Positions 1 to 12,115 of a stretch of 64,000 bases of DNA are shown here, piece by piece. The position numbers and the translations under genes were made by a program. How positions within the stretch are numbered: the stretch's first letter is position 1; each line of letters opens with the position of its first letter. The notes beneath the pieces are model-generated. The model ran no database searches. It worked only from the letters and a program-made list of their open reading frames with translations, and was not told the origin of the DNA. The stretch comes from Amanita rubescens (taxonomy: Eukaryota; Basidiomycota; Agaricomycetes; Agaricales; Amanitaceae), in contig WION01000013.1 of the NCBI GenBank assembly GCA_015039365.1, forward strand, positions 124,001 to 188,000, written 5' to 3'.

Positions 1-17
1 GTCCTTCTTTTCAAGCA

Positions 18-1610
18 ATGTCCGATGACGTGCCATTCTGGTTCCCGTTGGAAGACCGCCCCCCACCGCTTTCCGAATCTCCAGTTAACCACCTCTTGTC
101 GTGCGACGTGTACCCCACCGCCGCGGATTCACGTCGCGTCCAAGATGTTATCTCCGAAGCGAAGCACCATCTTTCATCGCTCCAACAAGCCATAGGACGT
201 GTCCAGGGGATGCTACTGGAACTGAAAGCAAGCAAGAACCAACTTGCCGCGTATATCAAGGCCCACGAAGCGGTGATAGCGCCCATTCGTCGAATTCCCG
301 ACGATATTCTAATCGAAATATTCACGCTCTGCCTACCCTCCGCGTATGAGGCCCTTCCCGATCCGATGAAGGCGCCTTTACTTCTGACGCGCGTGTGCCA
401 GCGTTGGAGGGCGGTCGTATGCGCGGCTCCAATGCTTTGGTCCACCATATATCTCATGGTCGAAAGCTATTCGGTTGGAGAGGCTATCAAAGCGACCAAG
501 TTTTGGATGTCTTCTTCCGCGCAATGTCCCCTTAACATCACACTTCGTAGCCATGATCTGGGACCGTGTCATTCAGTGCTAGAACTCCTCCTCCCTCACG
601 CGCACCGCTGGAGAAGAGCTTCCTTCCAAATCCCAAGTCAATTATTGCACATGTTCGGCTCGATACGCGACAAGCTTTCTTCCTTGGAATACCTGAATCT
701 TGATTTCTATGACCCTTTCAGCACGCAAAATATCACCGTGGACTATTTCAACCAGGCCCCTCGACTTTCCGTCGTTGATCATGGCACAAGCCTGTCGCCT
801 TCCTCTCTTGCTCTGCCTTGGAGACAGTTGACGAGTTACACCGGATACATGAAGGCTTTTGAATTGTTGACACTCTTCAATTCCGCGCACCATCTTACAG
901 AGGCCGATATTGTCTTTCAAAGGAGCGATGAGACGGTGTTCCCATTGCAGGCCGTTTCCAAGCCTTTGAAGTCGCTCAAGACCTTGCGTTTGGTGGTAGA
1001 TGGAAGGGAATCCTTACGTGTTCTACCCCTTCTCCCTCCATGTGTAGCCTTGCGAAAGCTTAATTTCAAGGCTTCCTTCTTGAATGGCCATACCTTACAA
1101 AGTAGCAACCTAGACGTGTTCCTGAGCAAGTCTGGGAGCAAATTAGAGAAACTCTCACTTGACTTTGCAGTGGTCAAGGACAGTCACCTCCTCGAGTGTC
1201 TACAACACACACCTCGTCTCGTTGAACTAAATATCCGAGATGCAGCAAGTTGTGCGCTGACCGAACACGTCATGAAAAGGTTAACAAAGAGAGGTCCGGT
1301 TTGCCTTTTACCGCGCCTGAAAAACCTTCGTTTGTCGGGCGATTTGGACCTTTGCGATCGTTCGTTGATACCAATGATACAAAGCCGATGGCGCAAAACG
1401 TTGACGCTTGGTCATGAAGCTGCCACCGAGGACTCTGGTTGTATGGAGCATCTAGTTCTTGATTATTCTTACGGATCCTCAACACTGACACCCACATTAC
1501 TTGCACGTTTACAATCGTTGAAGCATAATGGTTATTCTATAAAGTTGCAGACATACGGAATTGATGTCCGCAAATACGATATCTTCCATAGTCCCCCTTT
1601 TGTTCACTAA
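18..1610 (+). CDS. F-box protein (Agaricomycete type, intronless)
   Basis: A 530-residue single-exon protein. An N-terminal helical, probably coiled-coil stretch (about residues 40-85) leads into an F-box near residues 88-135 that contains IPDDILIEIFTLCLP, followed by a Trp/Arg-rich segment (VCQRWRAVV) typical of mushroom F-box proteins. The C-terminal 350 residues are Leu-rich with irregular LRR-like spacing. By family knowledge the F-box binds Skp1 in an SCF ubiquitin ligase and the C-terminal part would select substrate; the target is unknown. The start is the first ATG, only 17 bases from the window edge. These proteins belong to large expanded families, so orthology cannot be assigned. 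Confidence 0.85.
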   Translation: MSDDVPFWFPLEDRPPPLSESPVNHLLSCDVYPTAADSRRVQDVISEAKHHLSSLQQAIGRVQGMLLELKASKNQLAAYIKAHEAVIAPIRRIPDDILIEIFTLCLPSAYEALPDPMKAPLLLTRVCQRWRAVVCAAPMLWSTIYLMVESYSVGEAIKATKFWMSSSAQCPLNITLRSHDLGPCHSVLELLLPHAHRWRRASFQIPSQLLHMFGSIRDKLSSLEYLNLDFYDPFSTQNITVDYFNQAPRLSVVDHGTSLSPSSLALPWRQLTSYTGYMKAFELLTLFNSAHHLTEADIVFQRSDETVFPLQAVSKPLKSLKTLRLVVDGRESLRVLPLLPPCVALRKLNFKASFLNGHTLQSSNLDVFLSKSGSKLEKLSLDFAVVKDSHLLECLQHTPRLVELNIRDAASCALTEHVMKRLTKRGPVCLLPRLKNLRLSGDLDLCDRSLIPMIQSRWRKTLTLGHEAATEDSGCMEHLVLDYSYGSSTLTPTLLARLQSLKHNGYSIKLQTYGIDVRKYDIFHSPPFVH

Positions 1611-1713
1611 TAGCTTGTAGTTTACATCTTGAGTAATCACCACTAGAGGTTGTAGTAATGTTTAGTTCGTATATCGCTAAGCTCATAATGGTCGTCTCGC
1701 TTGAAGTTACCCG

Positions 1714-3884
1714 TTATCCTTTCAAACCATGAGCAAATCGATCGACGAGCTTTTGGGTCGGTTTTCTTTTCAGAGCGGTACAGATAATCTCATGAAGCGC
1801 AGTACCATCATCCTATTCGAAATATGTTAGCACTTAGCAGTGACCATGAGTTCAAGAGATCATCCTCTAACCTGATCAAGTGACCAAGTAAAGCAACCTG
1901 CCATTCCAGCCTGAGTCGCAAATGCAGCTTTGTCTCTGAGACTCCAAGTGTCATCATAAGAAACTACTGTAGTTCTTTCCACATTACAGAGGTACTGAAA
2001 ATGCACGTTAGCCAGACGCAACTGGAAGACCGGAAACTAACCGGCGTGTCACTGCAATCATCCCACTCTACAGTGCATATAAGAATTGCGAGGAGCCAAG
2101 TGTATGAGAACGTACTCATTGTATAACCTTCTGCTCCATCATAGCTACCATCGGCCTTCTTAACTAGTGCCCCAGATCCCAGGAGCTGATTAAAAGAAAT
2201 TTGCTGACCCCAGAACCTGCTTAGATCCCCGTTGTGCGTTATTGGAAGCTTGTAGTTTCGATGAGCTCCTTTGCGGTTTGGGCCATCCCGCTGTGATTCT
2301 ACACCGCTTCCGTGAAGTTTCTCTGAAGCACTCTTAGAGACGTAACCGTAAAGAGGAAGACCAAGGAAAAGTTTGTTTGCCGGCATGTCTGCACGCATCC
2401 ACTGGTCCAAAGCAGCCTGTGCCGAAGCATCGGGTTGTTGCGACGTACCACAAGGATTTCCTACTTCGGCATTAATTCAGCTCAAAAGCGGATTGGATGT
2501 TCCACAAACCAAGAGGTGCGTTTGGACCTGGTTTTGCAGAGGCGCCGAAAACGTCGTAATTCCTTTAGTTTGGCGTAAGCATGATTCACGTGCGAGTCAC
2601 AACGGCATACATAATGTTCACGTAGTTGATTATGTTGGCATAAGCAGAAACATCGGTCAATGGTTTACCATTTGGGCCAAGCCACGGGTGATGTGTAACA
2701 GCGGCAGAGATGATCTTCTCGTTTCCTGATCACTATTAGCCAACTATGCTCCAGAGGCCTCAAGTCTGGCTAACCTAAAGAATTTCGGAGAAGTTTCATC
2801 AAATCCAGTAAGTTTTGCGCGTCAAGAGGCGAAAATGGATGTCCCGCTCCGGACGAGTTCGGGTACTCCTGGTACGGAGTTAATAGCCTTGTAAATTGCG
2901 AAGATCAAAATCTTGCCCAGTCGATGTCAACACCTATGTATTCCATCATTCAACATGAAAAATCATGCGTTGACGAAATAAACCAACCATCTAGATCAAG
3001 TTCTTCCACGGCAGTGACTAAAGCTTGGTTGAAGGTTTTTCGGTTTTCTTCGCTGGATACTGCTTTGCTCCACCAACGACATCCGTCCCAGCCGCCTAAA
3101 CGTCATACGTAAACACTCTACGCATGATGTATAAGATGGTTCACCTATGGAAAGTACAATCCTCGTGTCATAGTCGCAATTCCGGGCACAAGCAACGAGC
3201 CGCTTGAGTGTTGCCTTGCTACCGTCGTCCCAATGAAGAGAAAAGGAAGAACTCGGAGTAGCAAAGGCTAGACTATGTGTTAGAAAGCTCTTTAAGATAA
3301 GGTGAAAGCACACCAAAAAATAAAATATCAAATTGGGAAAAGTCCAGCGATTCTGGGGGGCGATCATCCACACACCAACTGGGGTAGTAAGAGGCCACGA
3401 TTTGCCGCGTAGTAATAGTTGGAGGGCAAGTGCTGGTGTCCAACACTGCTTTGTTCAGGTAGACCATTTGAGGTGACTTACTCGTGGCATTCGCTTCGAA
3501 TAGTGGTGACAGAAATTGCTTCAAAACTTCATGCTCCCGATATTCTGGGATGTTGAGTAGAAATGACAGGTAGGCAGACAACCCTGCTTTGCGCTCTGAG
3601 ATCACACTGTCCTTGATCCTATTACTGACTCGGATGGCCGACGCAAAAGAGTGCTTCGGAGGTAATGGAAAGCTGTCTTTCAGCGAGCGTTGCAACTCGA
3701 CAAACTGCGAGGAAATGTAAATATAACAGTTGAGACGAGGCATATAACGTACTTGAGAGTAGCGACGCATGATTTCATATAAACGTCCATCGTCCAGTTT
3801 AACGGAAATGATGTACAAGACATGTGGTGACGGGCTTGAGCTTGTAGTGTGTTTCTGAATGACGGTGCTCTTGATAGAATTCAT
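1714..3884 (-). CDS. PX domain-GH18 chitinase fusion protein
   Basis: Multi-exon gene. The first two exons (from the ATG at 3884) encode a PX-like phosphoinositide-binding domain: a VKLDDGRLYEIMRRYSQ strand, then after a small in-frame intron FVELQRSLKDSFPLPPKHSF and a helical region to about residue 125. It then enters a GH18 barrel: ASYYPSWCVDDRPPESLDF, the strand-3 segment, and DGVDIDWE carrying the catalytic Glu, split by an intron between W and E near 2900. Next come the NEKIISAAVTHHPW strand, KLFLGLPLYGY, VERTTVVSYDDTWSL and the closing GCFTWSLDQD. Splices read by eye restore one frame to the TAA at 1714-1716. No signal peptide is visible, so an intracellular, membrane-directed role is inferred. 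The head-to-head neighbour is eEF1B-gamma. Confidence 0.8.
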
Positions 3885-4407
3885 TGGACATTAAATGCGC
3901 GTTTGAACGACGTTCATATATGCGCGAGTACGTCATTTAGTGAGGTCATAGAAAGCGACGGTGTAGATCGAAGGTCTCGATCAGGTTAACATTAAGGTCA
4001 TAGCATGCGTGCGAGTTTTTCGTCGCTTCCCGTAAGTTGTACACGGTGATGTTGACCCTGGCAAAAGTTTTCTCTGGTCAACCTGCCATGGTGGAACAAC
4101 ATGTTCCGGATCCAATTCAAGAATCTTCCATGCCAGAGGCGGCAGGCCTAACATGGTAAGTGAATGCACTTGCATAGTCTTGGTTGTCCCAGTCTCAATT
4201 ATGTCCATGTCGAAACATAGAGATTTCTGATCAGTATCGGTTTTAGATGGACAAAGCTAACGAAACTGTTTTTGGATAGGACATCGAGTCATCGATATCG
4301 ATGTACAGGAAACCTGCCCTAATCTGACTGGGAATGCGTGACCGTCCAGATTATCGTGACCAGCCCCTCAAAATTTCGATAACTCTTCTTCCATCGTCCA
4401 TATCATC
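3885..4407. promoter_or_regulatory. Divergent promoter region
   Basis: Intergenic stretch of about 520 bases between the PX-GH18 gene (minus) and eEF1B-gamma (plus). It must hold both promoters. A minus-strand ORF of 75 codons at 3981-4208 has no recognisable motif and is not called. Confidence 0.5.
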
Positions 4408-6044
4408 ATGTCGCCGATTGGAACCTTATACGCCACTCCATACCAGGCCACAGGCAAAATGGTACGCTGTCATTTTGTCCATGATCAGACCCACGTCTTA
4501 TCTTGATTTAGGCCCGTGCTGCTGCAGCCCTTGGAGGCTTAGAGCTTTCTCTTCCCGAGAAGTATGAACACATGGTTGATAACAAGAAGCCAGAATTCTT
4601 GTCCAAATTCCCCCACGGCAAGATTCCAGCGCTTGATTGCTCAGATGGTTTTAAGCTATTTGAGGGTATCACAATCGCGCGGTACGGTGAGTAAATGCTA
4701 CTTTTTACCTATTCGACCTTGCCTCGTGTCGGATTGCAAGGATGAGACTATTTATATTTTCAGTTATCCCTGTCTTAATGATTTGTGTCGATAATTTCCA
4801 TTCTGACTTTCAATATCTGTATGATATGTTACAGGGGTTTACTAATCCTTTCTTTTAGTTGCGGCTCTCGCACCGAACGCGGGTCTATTAGGACAAGATC
4901 TCAAAGACTCTGCCCTGATTGACCAATGGGTTCATCTCGCTGAGTCGGAGGTCGATGGCCCAACAACTATGATTATGGTCTCACTCCGCCATTACATCCC
5001 ATACAACAAACCTGTATGATACTTCATCTTCTCGTTGTCCATCTAATTGATTGCATTGCAGACCCACACATTTTCAGCGGAACGTCAACTGCGTGCTTTA
5101 ACTACTATTAATGCACATCTTTCCTCACGTACATTCTTTGTTGGCGAGCGCATCACATTCGCTGATATTGCTGTTGCCGCATATGTAATGCGTGCCCTGC
5201 CTTTCACAATCGATGCGGAGGTTCGCTCCAAGATTCCCAATGTGATCCGCCACCTCGAAACCATCGCCAACCAACCCAAACTAAAGGAGATTTTCGGGCC
5301 TATTGAATACGTTGAGAAGGCAGCTCAATATGTCCCCCCTCCGAAAGAGAAGAAAGAACCTAAACCTCAAGCTGCTGCACCCCCAAAAGCTGAGAAGAAA
5401 CCCAAGGCAAAGGAGGAAGAAGAGGAAGAAGAAGAGCTCGTCCCTGCCGAACCCAAAGTGAAAAATCCTTTGGATGATCTACCCAAGTCAAACTTCAACC
5501 TCGAAGAGTGGAAGCGTGTCTATTCCAACAGGGACACGCGCGGCGCTGGCGGCGCTCTAGAATGGTTTTACCAGAAGTACGTTTTTCAAAAGTTTGCCAA
5601 ATCATTATATTGACTAGATTTTTTACAGCTTCGACTCAGCCGGTTTCTCAATCTGGCGTGTTGATTTCAAGTACAACGAGGAGCTGACGCTGACGTTCAT
5701 GTCCTCGAACCAGATCGGTGGATACTTCAACCGCTTAGAGGCATCTCGCAAGTACCTCTTTGGGTCTGTTGGTGTCATCGGCGAAACAAATAACTCTGTC
5801 ATTTCGGGCGCATTTATTCTGCGCGGGCTGGAACATGAGCCCGTCATCAACGTAGCACCAGACTGGGAGTCATACAACTACACAAAACTCGATATCTCGA
5901 AAGACGCCGACAAAGCCTTCTTCGAGGCAGCCCTAGCCTGGGATCTTGAATTAGATGGCAAGAAATGGGCTGACGGCAAGAATGTAAGTCTCAGGCTTTG
6001 GTTGGTCGTACATTTGCTGATTGCGATGTGCTCAGTTCAAGTAA
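4408..6044 (+). CDS. Translation elongation factor eEF1B gamma subunit
   Basis: Six exons read by eye: 4408-4461, 4512-4686, 4859-5013, 5062-5576, 5629-5983, 6036-6044. The protein starts MSPIGTLYATPYQATGKM. It has a GST-like N domain (PEFLSKFPHGKIPALDC), a GST C domain (VGERITFADIAVAAYVM), an acidic/Lys-Pro-Ala linker, and the C-terminal EF1G domain (FKYNEELTLTFMSSNQIGGYFNRLE) ending KNFK. It is the scaffold subunit of the eEF1B nucleotide-exchange complex that recharges eEF1A during translation. The last exon is only 9 nt (FK plus stop). All parts are intact and of normal length. Confidence 0.95.
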
Positions 6045-6353
6045 ATGACATTGACCAAGAGAATTAAAATCTACAAGTTTTGTTCGTCTGTACTTCCATA
6101 TCATAGTTGTTTTTTACATGCAAGTGTACGACCTGTTCCATGATAGCATGCAAAAGAGTTAAGTCCACGTGTAACATCCGTTGCCTAGAGCTTCTCCATT
6201 CATGTGGGCGACCACCGACCACTGACGTCCTTGAACATCCTTTCATTCCAAGATCTCAGAACAGTATTAATATATATATAATATAGCGGTATGTTGCACA
6301 GCAGCATTTCTAATATCCCCTGGGGCCACACTTGTGATGCGTAAAAGAAGGGC
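6045..6353. other. Convergent 3' intergenic region
   Basis: Shared 3' flank of eEF1B-gamma and the first glycosidase copy. It has an AT-rich TATATATA stretch near 6270 and no supported gene. Confidence 0.4.
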
Positions 6354-8564
6354 TCACCCAACGATGAAACCTCCAGAACCAACAGATGTGAAAGTAAACC
6401 CATCTTGTGCAGGAGTCAACGATGACCCTGTATCGAGAACCTGGGTGATGGTCAGTCCGGTTGGCAGTCCAAGACTGGCTAGAGTAGCGATTTCGTTGGC
6501 ATAGTTCGTATTTGCCGCCAAAACGAGCGTTTGACTGTCCACAGTCCATAGACCACAGTCAACTCCATTAACCGTGATCTGGCGGAACGAGGCCGATGGA
6601 CTAAGGATAAACGGCGACATCTGCTCGAGTGACATTGCCAACTTGGAGGCGTACGTCATGATGTCGCTCGTAGTCGGGATATTCCACGGAATCACACCTA
6701 TCCAGTTGATTGATATGCAAGTATTTCTATGCAAGACAAATGGAACCTACCGAGGCCACCGTGATTAATGCCTACGATGCTTTCCACGATAAATTCCAGG
6801 CCCGTTGGGTAGCGCTGCAACATATTGTTGGATACTGATACCTACAAAAGAGTAAACAGCCTACAGGCCAGTAACTGCGAGTTTGTCAGTCAACAGGATA
6901 TGGCCAACATACGGAGCCTTACGTTTCTTGTCCAAATGCTTGAGGTACAGTCCAAACTGCCTTGGTGCGTTCCCATCCGTTGATAAAGAGACGTTGGCGG
7001 AACTCATCCATCCTGGTAGAAATATCTTGGAAGGACCCTTTACAGTTGTCGCAACTGGTCACATTTAAGATAAAACAACACCATCTATGTGCTAGATCGA
7101 CATACCCGCAGTCACCAAGATCCACAGTGCAGGGCGTGTCCCAAACAGTTGACCAAGTTGCGTTAATATCGACTGGGTAAGCATCTTGCAGGACAATATC
7201 AGCACCACTTGCATATTGCCTAGGTATGTCGTTTTGAATCGCTTATAAGGACACGAAGGTATTAACATACGTGAAATGGTAGTTCTCGCAGTTCAGGACG
7301 AGCGATACTGGATGGTATCCGACACCTCCTTGACCGTCACCCCCATCCAATGAACTTATGAGGTTCGATGCTATCATAGTAGCATTAAGAGGGTCAGACG
7401 TGCCATCAGGTTCGTCCGCAGTGTACCAAAGCAAAAGATTTGGCCTTGACTTGATGCGATTAACTTCCTCCGTAACTGCTGTTGAATTCATATATATACT
7501 GTGACCAACTCTTAGTGCGAATAATGTTTGAAAAGAGAGTAACTTACTTCCGCATATCATACATCAGGTACAGGCCTGCATCTTGAATTGCATCCAAGAC
7601 TTCGTCAATTTTTTCGTCAAAGGAAGGGATAGGATGGATCTAATGCGATTTATATGGTCGACAACGAATTAAAAAGGAAGAAACTCACTATTGTGAAGCT
7701 ATTCAGTAACGTCATTAGCATTGATAAAGAAATAGTTGGACAACATTTACCCTTGAGATGCAAGCTCTGCAGGTATGGACAGATTCTGAGTGAGATAACC
7801 GCCATAATTTGTGTAGAAACCGATGGGGAAAATGGGAGAATAAGGTCCGCCTTTCCCATCCGCGGGCCTAGCCAACAGTGCCCCCGTTCGCAAATCCATC
7901 CTCGTCACAGAACCAATTTCAGAAGGTGAATCAGGCAAGTACGTCAACAGACTACTTGCACTAAATGTTTGCGACTCGTAATGGGTAGAAGCGATGCAGG
8001 AGATTTGATACGACTTTGAGCTGGGTTGAAGATCAGAGAGTGAAAATGGAAGTTCGTATTTTGTCACGTTCAGTGGAACGCTGCCCGAAGTCAAGAGATG
8101 CCCATCGACAAACACTTTCACGTCGACAGTGTTAATAGATGCGGAGGTTGGACCCGTATTGTGACTGAGTCCGGAGATTGGTTCCGCATTGTCAATGTGT
8201 GAATGAACAATAGGTGTGTCAATCAGTATCGTCGATGGGAGACCCTCAACCTCGTCGCCGGGCAGGTATGGTCTGATGGCCTGGGCGCAGCGGAAAGCGA
8301 GTAAAGGAGTGTCGGATGATGCGGGAATGGGGAATTGTCCACCTGTTTTCTGATATGTGAATAAGACGGAGAACCATGCATGAATGCAACTTGCCTGGGG
8401 GTACAACAGGCTGACCTGACTTGTAATTCTTGCCACACCTGCGAAGTACTAGGATCAAAGTACAGACGGGATACACGTCACAAGCGAACACACCATGTTT
8501 GAGCCTTCACACCAGTCACGAAGGCAAGCAGCGCTACGGCAGGCCAACGACGTCTAGGGTACAT
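6354..8564 (-). CDS. Secreted glycoside-hydrolase-superfamily protein, copy 1
   Basis: Begins with a clear signal peptide (Arg-rich start, LLAFVTG core, cleavage near KAQTW). A short second exon (CGKNYKSGQPVVPPG) is joined by a GC-AG intron to GQFPIPAS, giving one frame. A long N-terminal beta-rich domain follows, then a TIM-barrel-like part with NLLLWYTADEPDG, in which the Glu after Asp is the likely acid/base, and a C-terminal beta domain ending GSGGFIVG. A 10-nt micro-exon encodes FTI between ELASQG and IHPIPSF. The family is common in Agaricomycetes under generic glycoside-hydrolase-superfamily labels; its substrate is unknown to me, cell-wall or plant polysaccharide being most likely. 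It is paralogous to the genes at 9922-12115 and 63158 onward. Confidence 0.75.
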
Positions 8565-9921
8565 GTTTGCCCCAAGGTTCTAAGAACACCAGTGAGATGA
8601 CGGAACCGGGATGCCCAAACCCTGACTCGGCGGAGCGAAACCGCGGCACGTACGTGTCATAAATTCACGCGATTTACGCGATGGAATATTGACTAGACTC
8701 CTTGAGGCGACGTCCTTCGCACGTCCCATAATATTCATAGTGGAGATACAGCATCAATCGTCAAATCACAAATCACATTCAAAAGGTTATAAATATACAA
8801 CAGAACACCAAGCGCAATAAATTAACACATGTCTCCACATTTGTTTTGGAAGCATGCCCCAAACTCGAATGGTATTAGCTAGTCAGAATAGGGTGACATG
8901 CTTCCAAGTTCCTAATGTTGCCTGGGATCCATTGCTACGAGTGCGGTTTGCGCGCTTACAGCTGTTTGCAGAACGATAGACCCCTTCGAAAAAAATACAC
9001 ACTTTGTCGGTTATCAAAAGCTTAGATAATGTGATGCTAAACGCTTTTCTCATTGGTGGAACAACACTAAATGTGCCGCACGGCCGTGGGTCAGCCATGC
9101 TAAAATTTAACCCCCGCTGTGTATATCATTTTTGGGGGAGGGGAGGGGAGGGGCCTATCGTTCTGCAAATAGCTGTAATTATGATCGATTGGCTTTGTTT
9201 GCTTGGGTACCTTATTCTTTGTTTACTTAATGCAAATAACACTAAACAGATCTACTCTGACGTCAATGCCTCCGATGAGCCGCGCTAGCAACATGTCCTT
9301 GCGGCATATCCCAATGGAAAGAACGGGGCTGAAGTCGATCACACTGGGTGAGAACGGGTTAACTATGTGCCTGTCAGTGTCATTGTATGTATGGAAGCGG
9401 AAAACTGAGCCGCTAGGTTAAATCACACCTACATCAATAGGGTTTAGCACGAGCGAACCGCGCCGCAAATAGAAATCAGATGTCGCTACACGTGAGCTGC
9501 AGGGTACTAAAATGATATCAAAGCTGAAACGCGGAAAAATTAGCCAAAGAACAAAACATGCTTGTTGGTCCAGCGCGGAGTGCTCTCTCATAGCCCTTAT
9601 GCTATTGCGTGACACCACTGATTCCAACAATTCGACAAGACGCAGTATAAATGTCAGCATCGGGTCAGATGTCGACGTTGTACAGTACGACGCGTTCCAA
9701 CAGCCTAGGTTAGCAAATCGTAATACATTACCATTGCGTGGTTAAAGAGGTCACATCACAGAGTGCCAGTGAGCAATGATCCACGTCCCTAAGCATAAAC
9801 ATCAACCTTGCATTCCAGTATCTCCGACCAGAACATCGGTACACTAAATGGCGGTATGCTGTACAGCAATATTTCTAATATCACAACTTGAAGCGACAGT
9901 ATTTGAGATGCATGAAAAAGC
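8565..9921. other. Spacer between tandem glycosidase paralogues
   Basis: About 1.36 kb without a supported gene: promoter of copy 1 plus the 3' flank of copy 2. Short ORFs (9004-9288, 9418-9660, 9512-9745) lack any domain or exon context. It contains a strong G-quadruplex motif at 9134-9153. Confidence 0.5.
9134..9153 (+). other. G-quadruplex motif
   Basis: Four G runs (5, 4, 4 and 4 bases) separated by single A residues: the tightest possible loop arrangement for a parallel G-quadruplex. It lies in the intergenic spacer between the two glycosidase copies. Confidence 0.75.
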
Positions 9922-12115
9922 TCACCCCACAATGAAACCTCCAGAACCGACAGACGTGAAAGTAAACCCATTTTGACTAGGAGTCAACGATGACCCCGTA
10001 TCTAGAACCTGGGCGATGGCCGGTCCGGTTGGTAGTCCAAGACTGGATAGAGTAACGATTTCGTTGGCATGGTTCGTATTTGTTGCCAGAACGAGCGTTT
10101 GACTGTCCACAGTCCACAAACCACAGTCAACCCCGCTAACTGTGATCTGGCGAAATGAGGCCGATGGACTGAGGATAAACGGCGACATCTGCTTGAGTGA
10201 TATTGCCAGCTTGGAGGCGTATGCCCTAATGTCGCTCGTAGTCGGGATATTCCAAGGGATCACACCTATCGAGTAGATTAATATGAAAGCCCACACATCG
10301 CGAAGGAGACATACCAAGGCCACCATGGTTGATACCTACGATACTTTCCACAACAAATTCCTGGCCCGTTGGGTAACGCTGCAACATGTCTCTGCATATT
10401 GAAGCCCACGAAAGAGTAAACAGCTTACAGGCCAGTAACTAGTACGAGTTTGTCAGTCAACAGGATATGACCAATCATGCGAACCTTACGACGATTGTCC
10501 AAATGCTTGGGGTAAAGTCCAAAGTGCCTTGGTGCGTTCCCATCCGTTGATAAAAAGACGTTGACGGAACTCATCCATCCTAGTAGAAATATCGTGGAAG
10601 GACCCTTTACAGTCGTCGCAACTTGACGCATATGAGATAATACAAAACTGTCTATATGTTAGATCGACGTACCCGCAATCACCATAATCCAAAGTGCAAG
10701 GAGTGTCCCAAACAATTGACCAAGTTGCATTAATGCCGACTGGATATGCATCTTGCATGACAATATCAGCTCCGCTTGCATATTCCCTTGGCAAGTCGTT
10801 TGGACCTTTCACAAGAACGCGAAGGTATTAACATACGTGAAATAGTAGTTCTTGCAATTCAGGACGAGAGATACTGGATGGTACCCGATGCCTCCTTGAC
10901 TATCTCCTCCATCCAATGAACTAACGAGGTTCGATGCGATCACAGTAGAATTAAGAGGGTTAGACTCGCCATCAGGCTCGTCGGCAGTATACCAAAGCAA
11001 AAGATTTGGCCTCGACTTGATACGATTAACTTGCTCCGTAACTGCTGTTGAATTCGTATAACTGTGACCAACTCTTAGCGCGAACACTACTTGGGAAGAG
11101 GGCAACTTACCCTGAGATTTCGTACATCAGATACAGGCCCGTGTCTTGAATCGCATCCATGACCTCATCAAGTCTTGTAATATTGGAAAATGAAGGGATT
11201 GGATGGATCTAATAGGTTAATGAGATTAATGATGAGCAAGAAAGGAGGAAAGTCACTATCGTGAACCTATTCAATACGTGATAAGTATGCGAAGAGGCAA
11301 GTTGGACAATGATTACCCTTGAGATGCAAGCTCTGCGGGAACAGACAGATTCTGGCCAAGATCGTCACTGAAAGTTGTGAAGAAACCGATGGGGAAAACG
11401 GGGGAATAAGGTCCGTCTTTCCCATCTGCGGGTCTAGCCAACAATGCTCCCGTTCGTAAATCCATTCTCGTCACAGACCCAATTTCAGAAGGTGGATCAG
11501 GCAAGTATGTCAGTAGACTGCTTGCACTAAATGTTTGCGACTCGTAATGGGTAGAGGCAATGCAGGAGATCCGATATGGTTTTGATCTGGGCTGAAGATC
11601 AGAGAGTGAAAACTGGAGCTCGTGTTTTGTTACGTTCAGTGGAACGCTGCCCGAAGTCAAGAGATGCCCATCAATGAACACTTTCACGTCAAGGGGGTTA
11701 ACAGTTGGATCCGTATTGTGAATAAGTTCAGAAATTGGGCTCGCGTTGTCAATGTGTGAATGAACAATGGGTGTGTCAATCAATATCACCGATGGGAGAC
11801 CCTCGATCTCGTCGCCAGGCAAGTATGGTCTGATGGCCTGGACACAGCGGAAAGCGAGTAAGGGAGTGTCGGATGTTGCGGGAATGGGGAATTGTCCACC
11901 TGCTTTCTGATATGTGAACGGGACGAAGAATAATGCGATGCAACTCGCCTGGGGGTACAATAGGCTGACCTGACATGTAATTCTTACCACACCTGCGCAG
12001 TGGGCTCAACGTATGGATAAGCTAAACGCCACGGACGAACACACCATGTTTGAGTGTTCGCGCTAGTTACGAAGGCAAGCAGCGTAATAGTAAGCCAACG
12101 ATGTCTAGGACGCAT
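9922..12115 (-). CDS. Secreted glycoside-hydrolase-superfamily protein, copy 2
   Basis: Tandem paralogue of the gene at 6354-8564 with the same exon plan. It has a signal peptide (MRPRHRWLTITLLAFVTSA), a short CGKNYMSGQPIVPPG exon, a GC-AG second intron, the 10-nt FTI micro-exon near 11262-11271, NLLLWYTADEPDG with the putative acid/base Glu, and the C-terminal GSGGFIVG. The joins I checked keep frame. It differs from copy 1 by scattered substitutions and short indels, for example at the end of the exon before VGHS. Same expected role: an extracellular carbohydrate-active enzyme of unknown substrate. Confidence 0.75.

Noticed and set aside
3725..3768. Insert RYMPRLNCYIYISSQ in the PX domain
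   Set aside because: It is a GT-AG intron that happens to be open; removing it joins MRRYSQ to FVELQRSL as in PX domains.
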